Shown here one piece after another: positions 43,797-55,311 of a stretch of 64,000 nt of DNA. Source of the stretch: Atherix ibis (lineage: Eukaryota > Arthropoda > Insecta > Diptera > Athericidae); NCBI GenBank assembly GCA_958298945.1, contig OY282607.1, forward strand, positions 50,631,020 through 50,695,019. The letters run 5' to 3'. Every line of letters begins with the position of its first letter. Position 1 is the stretch's first letter. A model generated the notes under the pieces. The model did not search any database. It saw nothing but the letters and a program-made list of their open reading frames with translations, and had not been told where the DNA came from. The position numbers and the translations under genes were made by a program.

Positions 43797-46262
43797 CAAG
43801 TACAAAATTGAAAACTTTTTTAAGTATTTTTTTAAACAAAAAGCATAAATTCTGATTAATTTTAGAATTCTATAGGACAACTCTTAAAAAAATTAATAAT
43901 AACTTGGATCATCAACAACTTGTTCTTATATTGTCAAAAATAAGGATTTTGATAGAGAAAAAAAACTAATAATAATAACTGATTTTGTTGGCATATCTTT
44001 ATTTTCTTATACTTTCTAGTAATAATTCTATTGTATTTTATTATAAGTTATAGTAAAATAATATAACAAGAAAAGTTACTGAATTTTATTTTATTATTTA
44101 ATGTTTATTTAATTATGATTTTTGCTGGTTTTAAAGTGTCGCCAGATCAAATTAGTACTCGTATATTTGTGCTTAAACAATACAAATGTGTACATTTAAT
44201 TTGGATCAATACTAAACAATCTCTGCTGAATTAATTGTCGACGGAAAATTTATGACACAATCTAATCCGATGGTCATCATAACTGCCATGGCCGATAGCT
44301 ATTAAACAAGATATTACTACCATTAAGAGTCCACCACTATAGGCAGTTATTTAGTCACTGTTACCAAATAATACAAGTCTGGTTGTACCCGGCTCTGCTC
44401 CCATGACATCAACGAATAGTCGTTAGCTTTCAGCCTTACTACGGAGTTGTTTATAGTATTTTAGAATTTATTATATTATTAAATATGGAATTTCACATAT
44501 TCTCGCGTACATTGTAAGAAACTGAATTTGCTAAGAGTTTAACCCGTACTCCATTTATTTGTTTATTTACGCGTTTGCCGATTTGCTTTTGTTTATTCTG
44601 CTATGAAACAAAAATTTTAACCAAAGTTTATATTTCTGCTTCACAACAATTTTTTTTTTTGATCCATTATATTGTGTGGATCTTTATTATTGGTTGGTAT
44701 TATGATGTGTGGGGCTTTTAATCCAAAGATTTGCTTGGCCGTAGGTATAAAATGCCTGGAAGAAATTATGATATGAACAATATTTGTTAATAAAAGTCGA
44801 AACGGCAGCATACAAAAGAATGGTTTCTTCCATAGTCGAATCGAGAACAAATAAATGGTTATAGGCCAAAAAGTTAGGGGTCAGTTTGCATGAGGATGTG
44901 TCCAGATAATGTGTGGCCGGCTACCAATTTATAGTTACGAGTGGATTATGTTTTCACGTATATGTGTATGTTTACTGGCTGCCATAATTTCCCTGATACT
45001 AACTTAGTGCGTGTGTTCTCATGACTAATAATATTGTCACAAACAATAGCGTTTATTTTCTCGAGTAGTATTCAAAATTATGAAACGACTTGTTAGTATC
45101 GTTAACAATATTAACGCTAGCAAAAGAATAGATTAACAGATCATCAAGCAGCACTAAAATATCTTATAGTACTTAAGGTGATCTTCTAGTGAATAGCATT
45201 GGGAATACTTGAACCCTATAAAAAAAAACGTTGTCTATAATAGGTTGTCTTTAGTCAACTAAACCTTACATAAAGTTATTGATTTTTTTTTAAATGAGTT
45301 CTGAAAGGATATCTAAATATAAAAAACACTCTTTTAGGTGCTTAAATTGATGATTAACTCTTCTCTTTTTGATAAGAACTCGCCAAAGATAAGAATTTTT
45401 TCATTTTTATATTATTATAGATAGAATATTTAGGTTTAATTAGATCATTGGGCATAGTCATCTCTTCAAAGATAGTTTACAAATTTATATTGTATAAAAA
45501 TAATAATAAAGCTTACACAAATATTTTGAAGCAAATGTTTTTATGATAGAAGTCAATAGAAAAAGTTTTGTTGCCACTAAGAGAGTAAAAGAGATAGTAA
45601 TATTATAAGGATTCAGAAATTGCTTTTTTCCTTTAAGGATAGAAAAATCTTGAGGCTATATATTGCAATATTTCCTTTATCAAGACTTTGTCTTATTGAA
45701 TAGTGATAGCCAAACTCTACGATCCAAAATTAAGGTCTAAAGAACAATCAGAAGATCTGGTCGAAAAAATATTCAAGGATAGGATTTGCAATTAGTTGAA
45801 GTTAGTAGATATTATACTTCAATTATATGTAGGTTTGTATATTTCACTAAATTACTGAACTTAATTGACCAATCCAAAATTTTTTTGGACTGTATTAGGA
45901 ATTACAAAGCATTCAGGATGGTAGGTCTACTAATGAATGAAGAGATATTAAGTAGGCTTTGCCGGTGAGCGATGGTATTTCTAACAAACAATGTACCAGG
46001 TCAAACCTGTATAATTAGATATTTTATTTTATATAATATGATCAATCTGATAGGTATTATTTTCTTAAAGTGCTAAATTATAATGACTATAATTACTAAG
46101 AACTATTTTAAAAAACTTGAATAACTAAAAAGCTTCTTTAAATACCATTTGATAACAAATAACTATGTCTGTATTAAACCCGAAAATGTATTTGTATTGT
46201 ACTAAACGTATCATAATTAAAGTTAAAAAGTTAAATCTCTAAAAAGTTTGCTGGACTTTTTA
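43797..46262. other. AT-rich intergenic, nothing recognised
   Basis: No exon or element similarity recognised. Open frames at 44641-44869 (minus) and 45786-45968 (plus) have no distinguishing features. Confidence 0.5.
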
Positions 46263-46637
46263 GTATTAGTAATTGAATGATAAATTTTTGTATAATCTGA
46301 AAGAACCTATTATCTTTTATGGGTGCCTATATACTATCTATAAGATATTCTTCGCTATATTACTAGGAACCCAAAATATTATTGGTCTATACCAGAAAGA
46401 CTTCACTCCAGAGGAATCAGAAATATATCAAATCTTCTCTCTGCGGCAGTCGATGAAAAATTATTGGAATATGGTCAACAGATACCCCATTTGTTCGTCG
46501 ACTTTAAAGCTGCTTATGATAGAATAGTCAGGATTAAAATTTACACATCTATGGAAGAGTTCACTATACCAGAAAAATTAATTAGGCTAACCATGACTAT
46601 CGTGGGAGTAAAACTAAAAGCAGCCGAACTACCATTT

Positions 46638-46652
46638 AACATCCGCAATGGT
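46638..46652. repeat. Target-site duplication of the nested LINE, 5' copy
   Basis: aacatccgcaatggt; matches 47596-47610 with one difference, and belongs to the RT sequence of the host LINE. Confidence 0.85.
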
Positions 46653-47595
46653 TAACCAACGCCCTTTTGGATGGAACCTTACTCTATTTCCTCATTATAT
46701 GTGTCAGTATGCCAATAGCAGGGAAAAAGCTAGTCGAGGCAGAAACTGGTCGAAAACCCGCTATTTCTATCTTCAAAAAGCTCGCCTAAATTTAGTTTAC
46801 AAAAACCACTACCTTCAACATTATCATCTCCCCCAGTTCAAAAAGGAATTCATTATCGCTATCCTTATTAATATCCCACCTTGAAAGCAATTCATCCATC
46901 CTCCCACTCATTTTCGAAACTTTCCTTCACCACTCAGATTGGAAACCATGCTTAAGAGTTAAGTTGAAAGTTACTGCTTCTCTTGGCAGGTTTAAGAAGG
47001 ATAGTAGTAACATATAGGAACGGACTGTTTTTTTCCTTGAACAGCTGAACGGATTAAAAGGTCATCGACTGTTTTTCACAAATGCCGCCCCTGACACCGA
47101 TACTATATCTTTTTCGGTCGTCGAACTTTTTGACTGCAGAACCCGTGCACTATGTTGTGTAATCTTCCCTTATATGGCAGCCTCATATTACAGGAAGCTG
47201 TGGGCCATCAAAACAGTAATTGAAAGTGCGACCAATATTCCCAGCCAACAAAAGCGTTATAATGGGCGCCATAATCCTATGGCGCCCATTTCACTATAAT
47301 CCATATTCTACATCAATGCCACATAACCGATAATTACTTCGCGAGCAGGATTTCTCCCATTATGGAGCTCATGGACCCAACAACTCCATTCCCTAGTCCC
47401 CTATTTAAACTTCTACAACATACTAATCTGCTCCACAAAATATAACAAAATTCTTAATATTCTATACTACTAACCACAAACCAGTCTGTCTCAGATGATT
47501 TCCCACACGTACTACGAAATCGCCACATGGCCTCACTATCGTGGCGCTATGAAGTGGCTCTTGGCACATGTCTAAAGAACCTTACAAACAACAAG
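46653..47595 (+). mobile_element. RNase H LINE copy nested in another LINE
   Basis: Same family as 17170-18666: it shares gccaatagcaggg...agctagtcgaggc, the region around gttcaaaaaggaattcat, the start of the RNase H domain (ctgacaccgatactatatc) and the 3' end (accttacaaacaacaag). About 0.8 kb of the RNase H and C-terminal region is missing, and a small palindrome (47261-47290) sits exactly at that deletion junction. Flanked by a 15-bp target duplication. Dead. Confidence 0.88.
47261..47290. repeat. 13-bp palindrome at a deletion junction
   Basis: aatgggcgccata (47261-47273), loop atcc, then tatggcgcccatt (47278-47290). The right arm resembles normal family sequence (the ctgtgggacc/tggcacccatt area of other copies); the left arm replaces about 0.8 kb of element. 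Confidence 0.88.
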
Positions 47596-47610
47596 AACAT
47601 CCGAAATGGT
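47596..47610. repeat. Target-site duplication of the nested LINE, 3' copy
   Basis: aacatccgaaatggt, one mismatch to 46638-46652. Confidence 0.85.
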
Positions 47611-48290
47611 CTTCGCCAACAAGACTCTTTAACCATGTGCAGGAAAAAGTGAACCGTGACTCAGGGTTCAGCATGAAGGGTACTATCCTTACCTAGTCTG
47701 TCCAACTTTTAGCATACGCCTACGTCATCGACTTTATCTATAGATCAGAGAAAGCTGTATGAAGGGATTTCGTTAAGATTGAGCCGGCCGAGCAACAAAG
47801 TGCATAATGGCAGCGTCAACGTCAAAGGCAAGAGCAATTACCAGCAGTCCCATACAAATAGGAGACTATAGATTCAAGACAGTTAAATCATTTTCTTGTT
47901 TGGCGTCAAGGGTCATAGCCGATAAAAACATGGAGGAATTAATCAGCGTGTGTCAGAAATTCTGACCATAACGTCGAAGTTACTCATGTATAAGACACTT
48001 ATCTTTCCAGTCCTCATGTTTATGGGTTCTCAAAAAAAAACATTCTGGACATTTGCCCACATTGGAGAGAAGGATCCTTCGAAGCATTTTTGGCGTCATA
48101 TATGAGAATGGATGATTCTAGAACCCACTTAACCACGAGATTCTGAAGCGGTTATTAAGATAAGATTCCGGTTAATTTAAGCTTTATAGGCTGCGTTGGG
48201 ATGAACACTTAATCCATATCGACAAGGAAGATACTGCTCGGAATGTCTACAATAGTTCCAACTGGATAGTATGGACCTAATAGTTATAAA

Positions 48291-48664
48291 TAAAGAAAGT
48301 AATTGCTTAGCTTATACAAAAAAATCATATGGATGAAAGGTTTTCACCCCCTTTGAGCTGCAAGATGTCTTTTAAAAGTTCACAGTTTCTTTACACATAC
48401 GCTTAAATTAGACTATTTAAAATTAATTTTAAAATTAAAAATTAAAATAACTATGAGTACAATATTTATATTTAAGAGCAAACTTAGATTTATCGATTTA
48501 AAAAATCTAATTTATTTACTAGAATTTTTTTCCGATTAACAAATTATTTTATTTCATTTTGTTAATAAAATATCATTTTATTTTTATACATCTATGTTAT
48601 CCTCTTCAAAGAAGCTTTCTTGGGAAGCGATACATCAGCGGCGGCTTTGTTTCCACTCTTCATA
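48291..48664. other. AT-rich spacer, nothing recognised
   Basis: Sequence between two LINE relics without recognisable features. Confidence 0.4.
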
Positions 48665-49060
48665 GCAGTGCTAGCAAACTTCAACCGGAATCGCCTTCAG
48701 CTGCTTGGTTACATTCTTTTAGATTTATTGACCTTACTAAGGTGGAGAGTGGTGTATTTCCGAGTGAATGGAAATTAGGAGACATGATAATCCTTCCCAA
48801 GTGAGCCGTAGGCCGCCCAATATTTGTTTAGAGGCGGTCGAGGTCCAATACGCGCCTGGAAAAATGGTACCTTGGAGTAAAGGCTGGAGAGAGGCTAAAC
48901 TTTCGGTCTTATTTGCAACATCTGAGGGGGCGCGTGCCCGGTTTGGTTGGCATGCTGATGGGAATTTTTCGCAAAGAATGGGGACTTTGATTTAGACCGG
49001 GAAAACTACCTATCAGAGCATGATGGTTTCTAATTAATCGGTTGTATGAGATCAGTCAAA
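48665..49060 (+). mobile_element. R1-like retrotransposon relic with internal deletion
   Basis: The frame at about 48738-48803 reads VESGVFPSEWKLGDMIILPK, the start of an R1-clade RT and almost identical to the element at 50.6-52.9 kb. It is followed at once by the part that normally lies several hundred bases later (AVGRPIFV, then LEKWYLGV, GRVPGLVGMLMGIFRKEWGL). The polymerase core between them, including YADD, is therefore deleted. Confidence 0.75.
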
Positions 49061-50573
49061 GTTCAATCATAGATATAGTTGTAAAAGAAAGAAAATATTG
49101 TTACATCTGGATTCTGTTATGAAATACAGTACATAGTCAATAGAATAAATTAATTTTCGATGATAAAAAATGGCGTCGGAAATTATTTGTATAGAAAATA
49201 GTTTAAAACTAGTATCATTTAATTTATTATTACTATTTTTTTTTTCAAAATAGACTCCATTTAGTTTTATTTATTAATCTTTATTAATAGATATTCTAAT
49301 TAGTAGAAAGCTTACCATCTTTGAAAATATGCAATTCGACTGTATTAACATGATAAGTTCTTATCGTGTGTTCGAATAAGTATGATAAGCGGAATAGTTT
49401 TAAGCAATCGAATCAAAATTTATAAAAAAAACTCTTCTCCGTCAATCGTATCAAAAAGTTTTTTGGGCTGACTGACAAAAAGGCGAAAGTCAATGACATT
49501 CTTTATACCCAAAATCTGATTTGTCAGCTTCTAATATTTAAGATACTATACTTTTCATCTATACTGCAAGTAAAAACAATTTGAATGACTACAGACAAAA
49601 ATAAAATGTAAATTAACGGGAAGAAATGTCTACAAATGAGAACATTATACTCCCTTCGCCTCTTAAGAATTGTCATCACTTTTCAGTATAAAATTATTTT
49701 AAATAATTTTGATGGTCTTAACAGTTCAGTGATAAATGACTGAATAATCTAAGTATCTATAACAACTAGGGAAACATTGAAAATTTACATTATTTTTGGC
49801 AAATGGTTGGCAGAAGAAGCACTTCTGTGCTCAAAGTAACTCAGACAGTTATTCTCTGATAATCGTAATAAGAAAAAAAATCCATTAACGGCCATTTGCA
49901 AGTCATTTACATGACTCAGTCATAAATATTTTGTAAGAGCTTCTAAGTAATATGTCAGAATGTTGATTGTCGTACATCATTTTCAGTCAGTATCCTTCTT
50001 GAACAAGCCATAAAAACAATTATTCAAGGCAAACAAATGCAATCTAGAAATTAATAGTCTCATCTCATCTCCTTCTTAGTAAGAGTGGGCTGCAAAGCAT
50101 AAACATCGCAAATGACAAAAAAATTCAATAGTTCTTAATAAAAATCCTTAACATTTTAAAGATGTTGTTTCCCTGTTGCAAGAGTCTAAATATACTTAAT
50201 TACACTTAGGATTAAAATGTCGGCTTAGAATTCAAGTGCACTAATCATTATTTTATATAAAGCTCAAATACATATCACTGTTAAAAATATAAATATTATC
50301 ATTAATTTTAGGATTACAATTATAATACTCAATTTTAAGAAACAATTTCTGTTCATCTTACCACTCTTGGATATATAATCTCCAAATCGGCTAAAATCTA
50401 TTCAGAAAATATCAAAATTTATGTAGTTTTTCTGCTCACTTATTAAAAAAATTATTTTCTTGTTTTATTTGGAAATAGAAAAATGTATAGTTTGGCATTT
50501 GAAGGAACAAGAATAAGACTCATTTATAAATATTAATTTTAAATTTCATCCATTTATTAAATTGTAAAAAATA
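49061..50573. other. AT-rich intergenic, nothing recognised
   Basis: No supported feature. Confidence 0.5.
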
Positions 50574-50639
50574 TCACCCATTCTTCCTTATGAATATACG
50601 AAAATGGAAAAAATTGTAATTATTAATTATATTCAAGCA

Positions 50640-52945
50640 ATTAGAAAGAGAAGTTTCTTCACATGAAACCTCCTCAAGCCGCTCAATAATGCAATCCCAT
50701 CGTAGGCAATTGAAGGCACTACAAAAACCTATAAACACACCACACACGAACTTACTCTCACTCTCTGCAACATACCGTCTTGCACACATCCAACCGTCCT
50801 CAGTTGATTTACCTTTCGTAAATCCATACTGAGAGCTAAACGCATTAAAGTCTGCCAACTTCACATTCAGCCGGTGTACCATCATCCGCTCGAGGACTTT
50901 GCCGAATACTGGCAGTAAGCATATCGGCCTATAGGAGGACGGGTCAGTCCGTATGCCGTCCAGAGACTTGGGAAGGATAATCACGTCTCCTAATTTCCAT
51001 TCACTCGCAAATACACCACTCTCCAGGCATTCACCGTATAGGCTACTTATACCATATGTGCGGGAATAGTCCACCAAACAATCCTCATCATTTCACCACT
51101 TATGCCATCTAATTCTGGGGCACTTTTCACTTTCGTGCTCTACACAGAACATTCAATCTCATCCCATTCAAAAGGCAGGGAGTACCATCCTGCCAACATA
51201 CACTTCCTCTTGCCTTTCAGTCCCAGGAAAGAATTAATCCATTAATGGGTTCACACTATCCTATCAATTATTCGTATACCCATCATTGACTCTGATATTC
51301 AAAATATCATTTCGAGCACCTTTGGGCATATACAATCGATACACCGGACCCCATACATCCAAATTTCCATATTCACTCACATACCGTTGCCAGTGCGTTT
51401 CCTTGGCAAGTCTAATGCTTGTAACATACTCCGCTCTGGCCGCCCTGAAGCTCATACTGATAGTGTGCGCATCCGCGCCGCGGCGCCTACCTCGCTGGTA
51501 GGCCCTACGTAGCCTATCAACAATTCTTCTTTTCTCGCGTAGCTCCCGCTTCTACCATGGAGCTACTTTCTTACGACACTCTACTCGTTCATGCGTACAC
51601 CTATCATTCACAGCAATCATGCATCTGCCCAGTTCAACTACCATCTCCTCTAATCGCATCGGTTGAAATCTATCAAACCCGCAGATTTCAGCAGTGACCC
51701 CCTAGATCATTCAGTCCACCCCACTGGTATGCCACTGCCTTCCACGTGCCGAACTTTCGCAATGGTCATCTATTGGTGCCGTCACCACCAGTTCAATAAG
51801 GTTGTGATCGCTCACACCCTTCTCAGGAAATACATTCCACTCATACTCATAGCAGTCAGCAGCCCGATTGAGCAGTGTGACATCAATGCCAGTCTGCCCA
51901 TTCGGTCCGCTGAAAGTATACCAATCCAACGCAAATTTATTACGTTCACACCACTGGCCAGAATCCAATCCTCAAGTTGCCTGCTCTTCACACAAATCTC
52001 CTCACTTACAATGCCAGAGAGGAGAAGCAGCATTCACGTCTACACCAATCAGCGCAGGCGAACGTCCACACCTAGCCATCACTGACGTCCACACCACACG
52101 CATACACCAAATTCATTGCAGCACTCATCTACTCTCACTACATCCACACCTACTCCTACGACAGCGACGGCCGAGTCAATTTTAACCCGGCTCTGGCATT
52201 GGTGAATGTCCTGATGGATCTTTCCAATCCGCACCACCGATCCACCATAAGAGTATGGCACATAGACACACTCAACTCATTCATAGCTGCATCAGACCCA
52301 TTTCAATTTATCTGGATGCACCTAATCATATTAGCAACGATCCTCATTCTCTCTCTCACATTCAATCTAACATACACAGGGCAAACCTCAGACATGACTG
52401 AGTGCGTGACCGGAAGATCCCGCAGATGGCAGTTGCGGCAACATTCTACGTTCGGGCATTACCGATTCAGATGGTCACCGCTACCACACCTACTGCAGAG
52501 CCTTCCAGCCCGCCTACATCCATCCTGAAGATGCCCAAAATCCAGACAGCCGTGCCACCTTCTTACCAATTCGTATCCACAGATGGTTAGGCACAAACAC
52601 ACGCTTTTAACTCAACATTTTCTCCTTAAGTTTAGCACTTACCTCTATTATCACCATATCCTTACCGTCTTTGCTGGTTGTCCTTTTAAACAACAACACC
52701 TCTTTCTCCGCTTCATCTGTGATTCCCATCATATTCCTCTCTTTCAGCCGGCATGGCGTGTATTACAAGCTCCGGCCTCGCCCCCTTCGGCGCACTCGTC
52801 ACCAAGCCAGCCTAAGCTAGATTAGCTGACTCAGCAACTCGGCGCAGCTCGCCGCTACTTCACACCTCCACCGCAACGCTCTCCTTCAACCATTTCACAG
52901 CACAGACGCGCACGTCCGTCAGCTACTTTCCCGCCTCCAATACCC
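50640..52945 (-). mobile_element. R1-clade non-LTR retrotransposon, 5' part (ORF1 end, endonuclease, RT start)
   Basis: On the minus strand, high to low: an ORF1 part near 52.73-52.95 kb, three zinc-knuckle-like motifs at about 52.40-52.57 kb (CLDFGHLQDGC; CSRCGSGDHLNR; CCRNCHLRDLPVTH), the endonuclease (NGQTGIDVTLL and KGVSDHNLIELVV, about 51.76-51.91 kb), a linker with RAARAEYVTSIRLAKETHW (about 51.4 kb), and RT from 51077 with SGVFASEWKLGDVIILPK, SYRPICLLPVFGKVLERMM, QYGFTKGKSTED and FIGFCSAFNCLRWD. The copy breaks off before the YADD motif at about 50640. Stops and frameshifts are moderate. R1 elements themselves insert in 28S rDNA; no rDNA is present here. Confidence 0.87.
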
Positions 52946-52984
52946 TATTCTTTACCACGTCTGTTGGCATATCCTCAACAGCGG

Positions 52985-53961
52985 CTTTCACTACTAAGAT
53001 ATATTTTACAATACCACTTCGATAAAGGCGACACCGCAAATAGATCGCTCACTTTTGTTCTGGAAATTTCGATGTCAAAGATATGCTCCCGTCTGGTCGG
53101 CTATTTACCAAAAAAACAGAAGACATTCTCGAAACAATTGTACAATATAAGACCGTCATATAATCAGTTATTATATAGCTTATGAAATAAATATTTTAAA
53201 GCATTTGTAGGAGGCTGTGTTAAAAAAGGAACTCAATTATTGGGTACCTCATGAATTCGGTGTGAAAAATAAGATGAACAAACTTAACATATGCGATATG
53301 CTGCTGAAGCGAAATGAAATCAAGCCATTTCTGAAGCAAATCATAACTGACGATAAAAAATCGGTAAAATACGAGAATATCGTTCGAAAAAAGTCATGGC
53401 AAATAGAGATGAACTATTATATATATTTTCAAAGCCAGGATTGACGACCAATAAGGTTTTGCTGTATATGGTGAGACTGGAAAGGAATCGTTCATTATGA
53501 ACTCCTACCGTGCGGTCAAATTATTAACTCGGTACTATACTATGAGCAACTTGCGAGATTACGACAAACGATTAAGATAAAGTGGCTAGAATTGATCAAT
53601 AGGAATGGTGTCATCTTCCACGACGATAACGCTAGACCACACAAATCTTTGATGACTCGCGAAAAATTGAAAGAGCTTGGCTGAGAAGTTCTGATGCAGA
53701 CATAACACCCTCAGATTACCACTTGTTTTGATCTCTGAAGAACACTTTTAATAGAACCAAGAAAGGCCTGTGAAAACCACTTCATTCAGTTTTTCAACCA
53801 GAATCTATAGAAGTTCTATACTAATGAAATTATACATCTACTCAAATAATGTCGAAATATAGTCGAAAATAATAGAAAATATTTTGTTTAAATAAATTGA
53901 TATTATTACTTTGATTTAAATGTCTCTATTTTACTCAAAAAACGCTACGAACTTTTTCAAC
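52985..53961 (+). mobile_element. Mariner relic (family A, copy 3)
   Basis: Plus-strand fragments: SLTFVLEISMSKICSRL near 53.05 kb, KKELNYWVPHEFGVKNKMN (about 53.22 kb), MLLKRNEIKPFLKQIITDD with the first catalytic Asp region, YENIVRKKSWQ, and later TPSDYHLF with the third Asp (about 53.71 kb). The terminal repeat aacgctacgaactttttcaa lies at the right end with TA at 53962-53963; the left terminus was not found. It starts where the R1-like element ends. Frames are broken. Confidence 0.85.
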
Positions 53962-53963
53962 TA

Positions 53964-55311
53964 ACCAATATTATGAACTACTACGTTTATTAACCATCAA
54001 ATATTGTACTTTCAACTATCATGAAATCAAATACCGGATAATGTGAATAACAAGTATAATATACAAATTTATCATAAAATAAACTAAATGGCCAAATAAT
54101 ATAACCAACCATTTACTGATTCAATAATTTAATCAATGAACTTAACAACATTACTTAGTTTTAAATTTAATATTCATAATTACAAATTTTTAGATCATTA
54201 AATCAAAGTAAACTATTGAATAATTATAGTAACTCGTCACACCCAGTTTGCATATGGATTTATCGCCTGTGCTTTATATTTTAGGCATTTTGAGGGACCT
54301 TATAAACAAAGAAATAAATATAATGAAAAGTTGAACCGTCGAAATTAAACTCAGGGTCACCGTAATTTACACCAGTTTTGATGAAAATAACAATATCAGA
54401 ACTTCATTTTCATAATTATCTCCAAATGAACAAACTAACTTTTTTCAAACCTTGCCTTACATTTTATATTCCGCATGAGCTTTTATACCATTACTTCACG
54501 GTCTACTGGCTAAACAATTTTCCGAAGAATAATTCTCCGACTTGTGTGGAGAGTAACATTTTGTTGTTTCATCAAATTAAGAAAATATTATGTGGAAAAA
54601 AGATAAACTATTTATTTTTCACATCTGCAATTATAAATAAAACATCGTCTTAAATATATTAAAAGAGAAATCGTCTCTTTCACCAAAAACTGAGACGAAA
54701 CTTATAATGATTTTTAGACTTTTTTTTAAACTATCAATTATAATATATTTTTTACTGTTTCCTCATAATCAGTGCTCAAAATTTTATAATTCTGATCATG
54801 TAGCAACCACTGAACCTGGCACCACTTTAAAATGTGTCATAATGGCTCCGCATTAGGTCTTCGCTACATGTTAAAACTTATAGTTACTTTGAATATTAAT
54901 CATGAAAATACGGTTAGACCTACAAAAAAAATGATTGACTATTATTCATTTGGAATATTAAAGGAAATATTGTTATTCCAAGTATTTTTTTCTAATAAAT
55001 AGTTTTGGAGGAAAGTGTATATAAAATGACAAGCACTTTTTCATTAATTTTTAGGGGCAAATTAAAATATTGTCCGGAAACATCCACACTTTTTGAGTTC
55101 TAAATCTAGCATAGACTTTATATAGATAATTTATTCTTTATTTCACTATATTTTATATATTTATTTTCCAAAAAGGATTGAAGGATTTATGCTTAAAGCA
55201 CACTTTTAGGCAATAATCATCACACCACACATAAAACAGTATTTATTGATAGCAATAATAATCATAAGTATTGACCAACTTTAATAAAAAGCAAAAGTTT
55301 GATATGTTGTT
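53964..55311. other. AT-rich intergenic, nothing recognised
   Basis: No exon or element recognised. The open frame 54378-54653 has no distinguishing features. Confidence 0.5.

Larger units (their letters stand above)
46263..48290 (+). mobile_element. Non-LTR retrotransposon relic (unassigned clade), split by another LINE
   Basis: Plus-strand RT pieces in order: YTIYKIFFAIL and NIIGLYQ (about 46.33-46.41 kb), IFSLRQSMKNYW, then LFVDFKAAYDRIVRIKIY with the first catalytic Asp (about 46.49 kb), EEFTIPEKLIRLT and FNIRNG. After the nested element the frames continue with the expected LRQ-D-SL (47.61 kb), a TSKLLMYKTLIFPVLMF block (about 47.98 kb) and RLRWDEHLIHIDKEDTARN (about 48.2 kb), which is the usual C-terminal order of such insect LINEs. 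Many stops. The YADD region is not readable. Confidence 0.78.
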
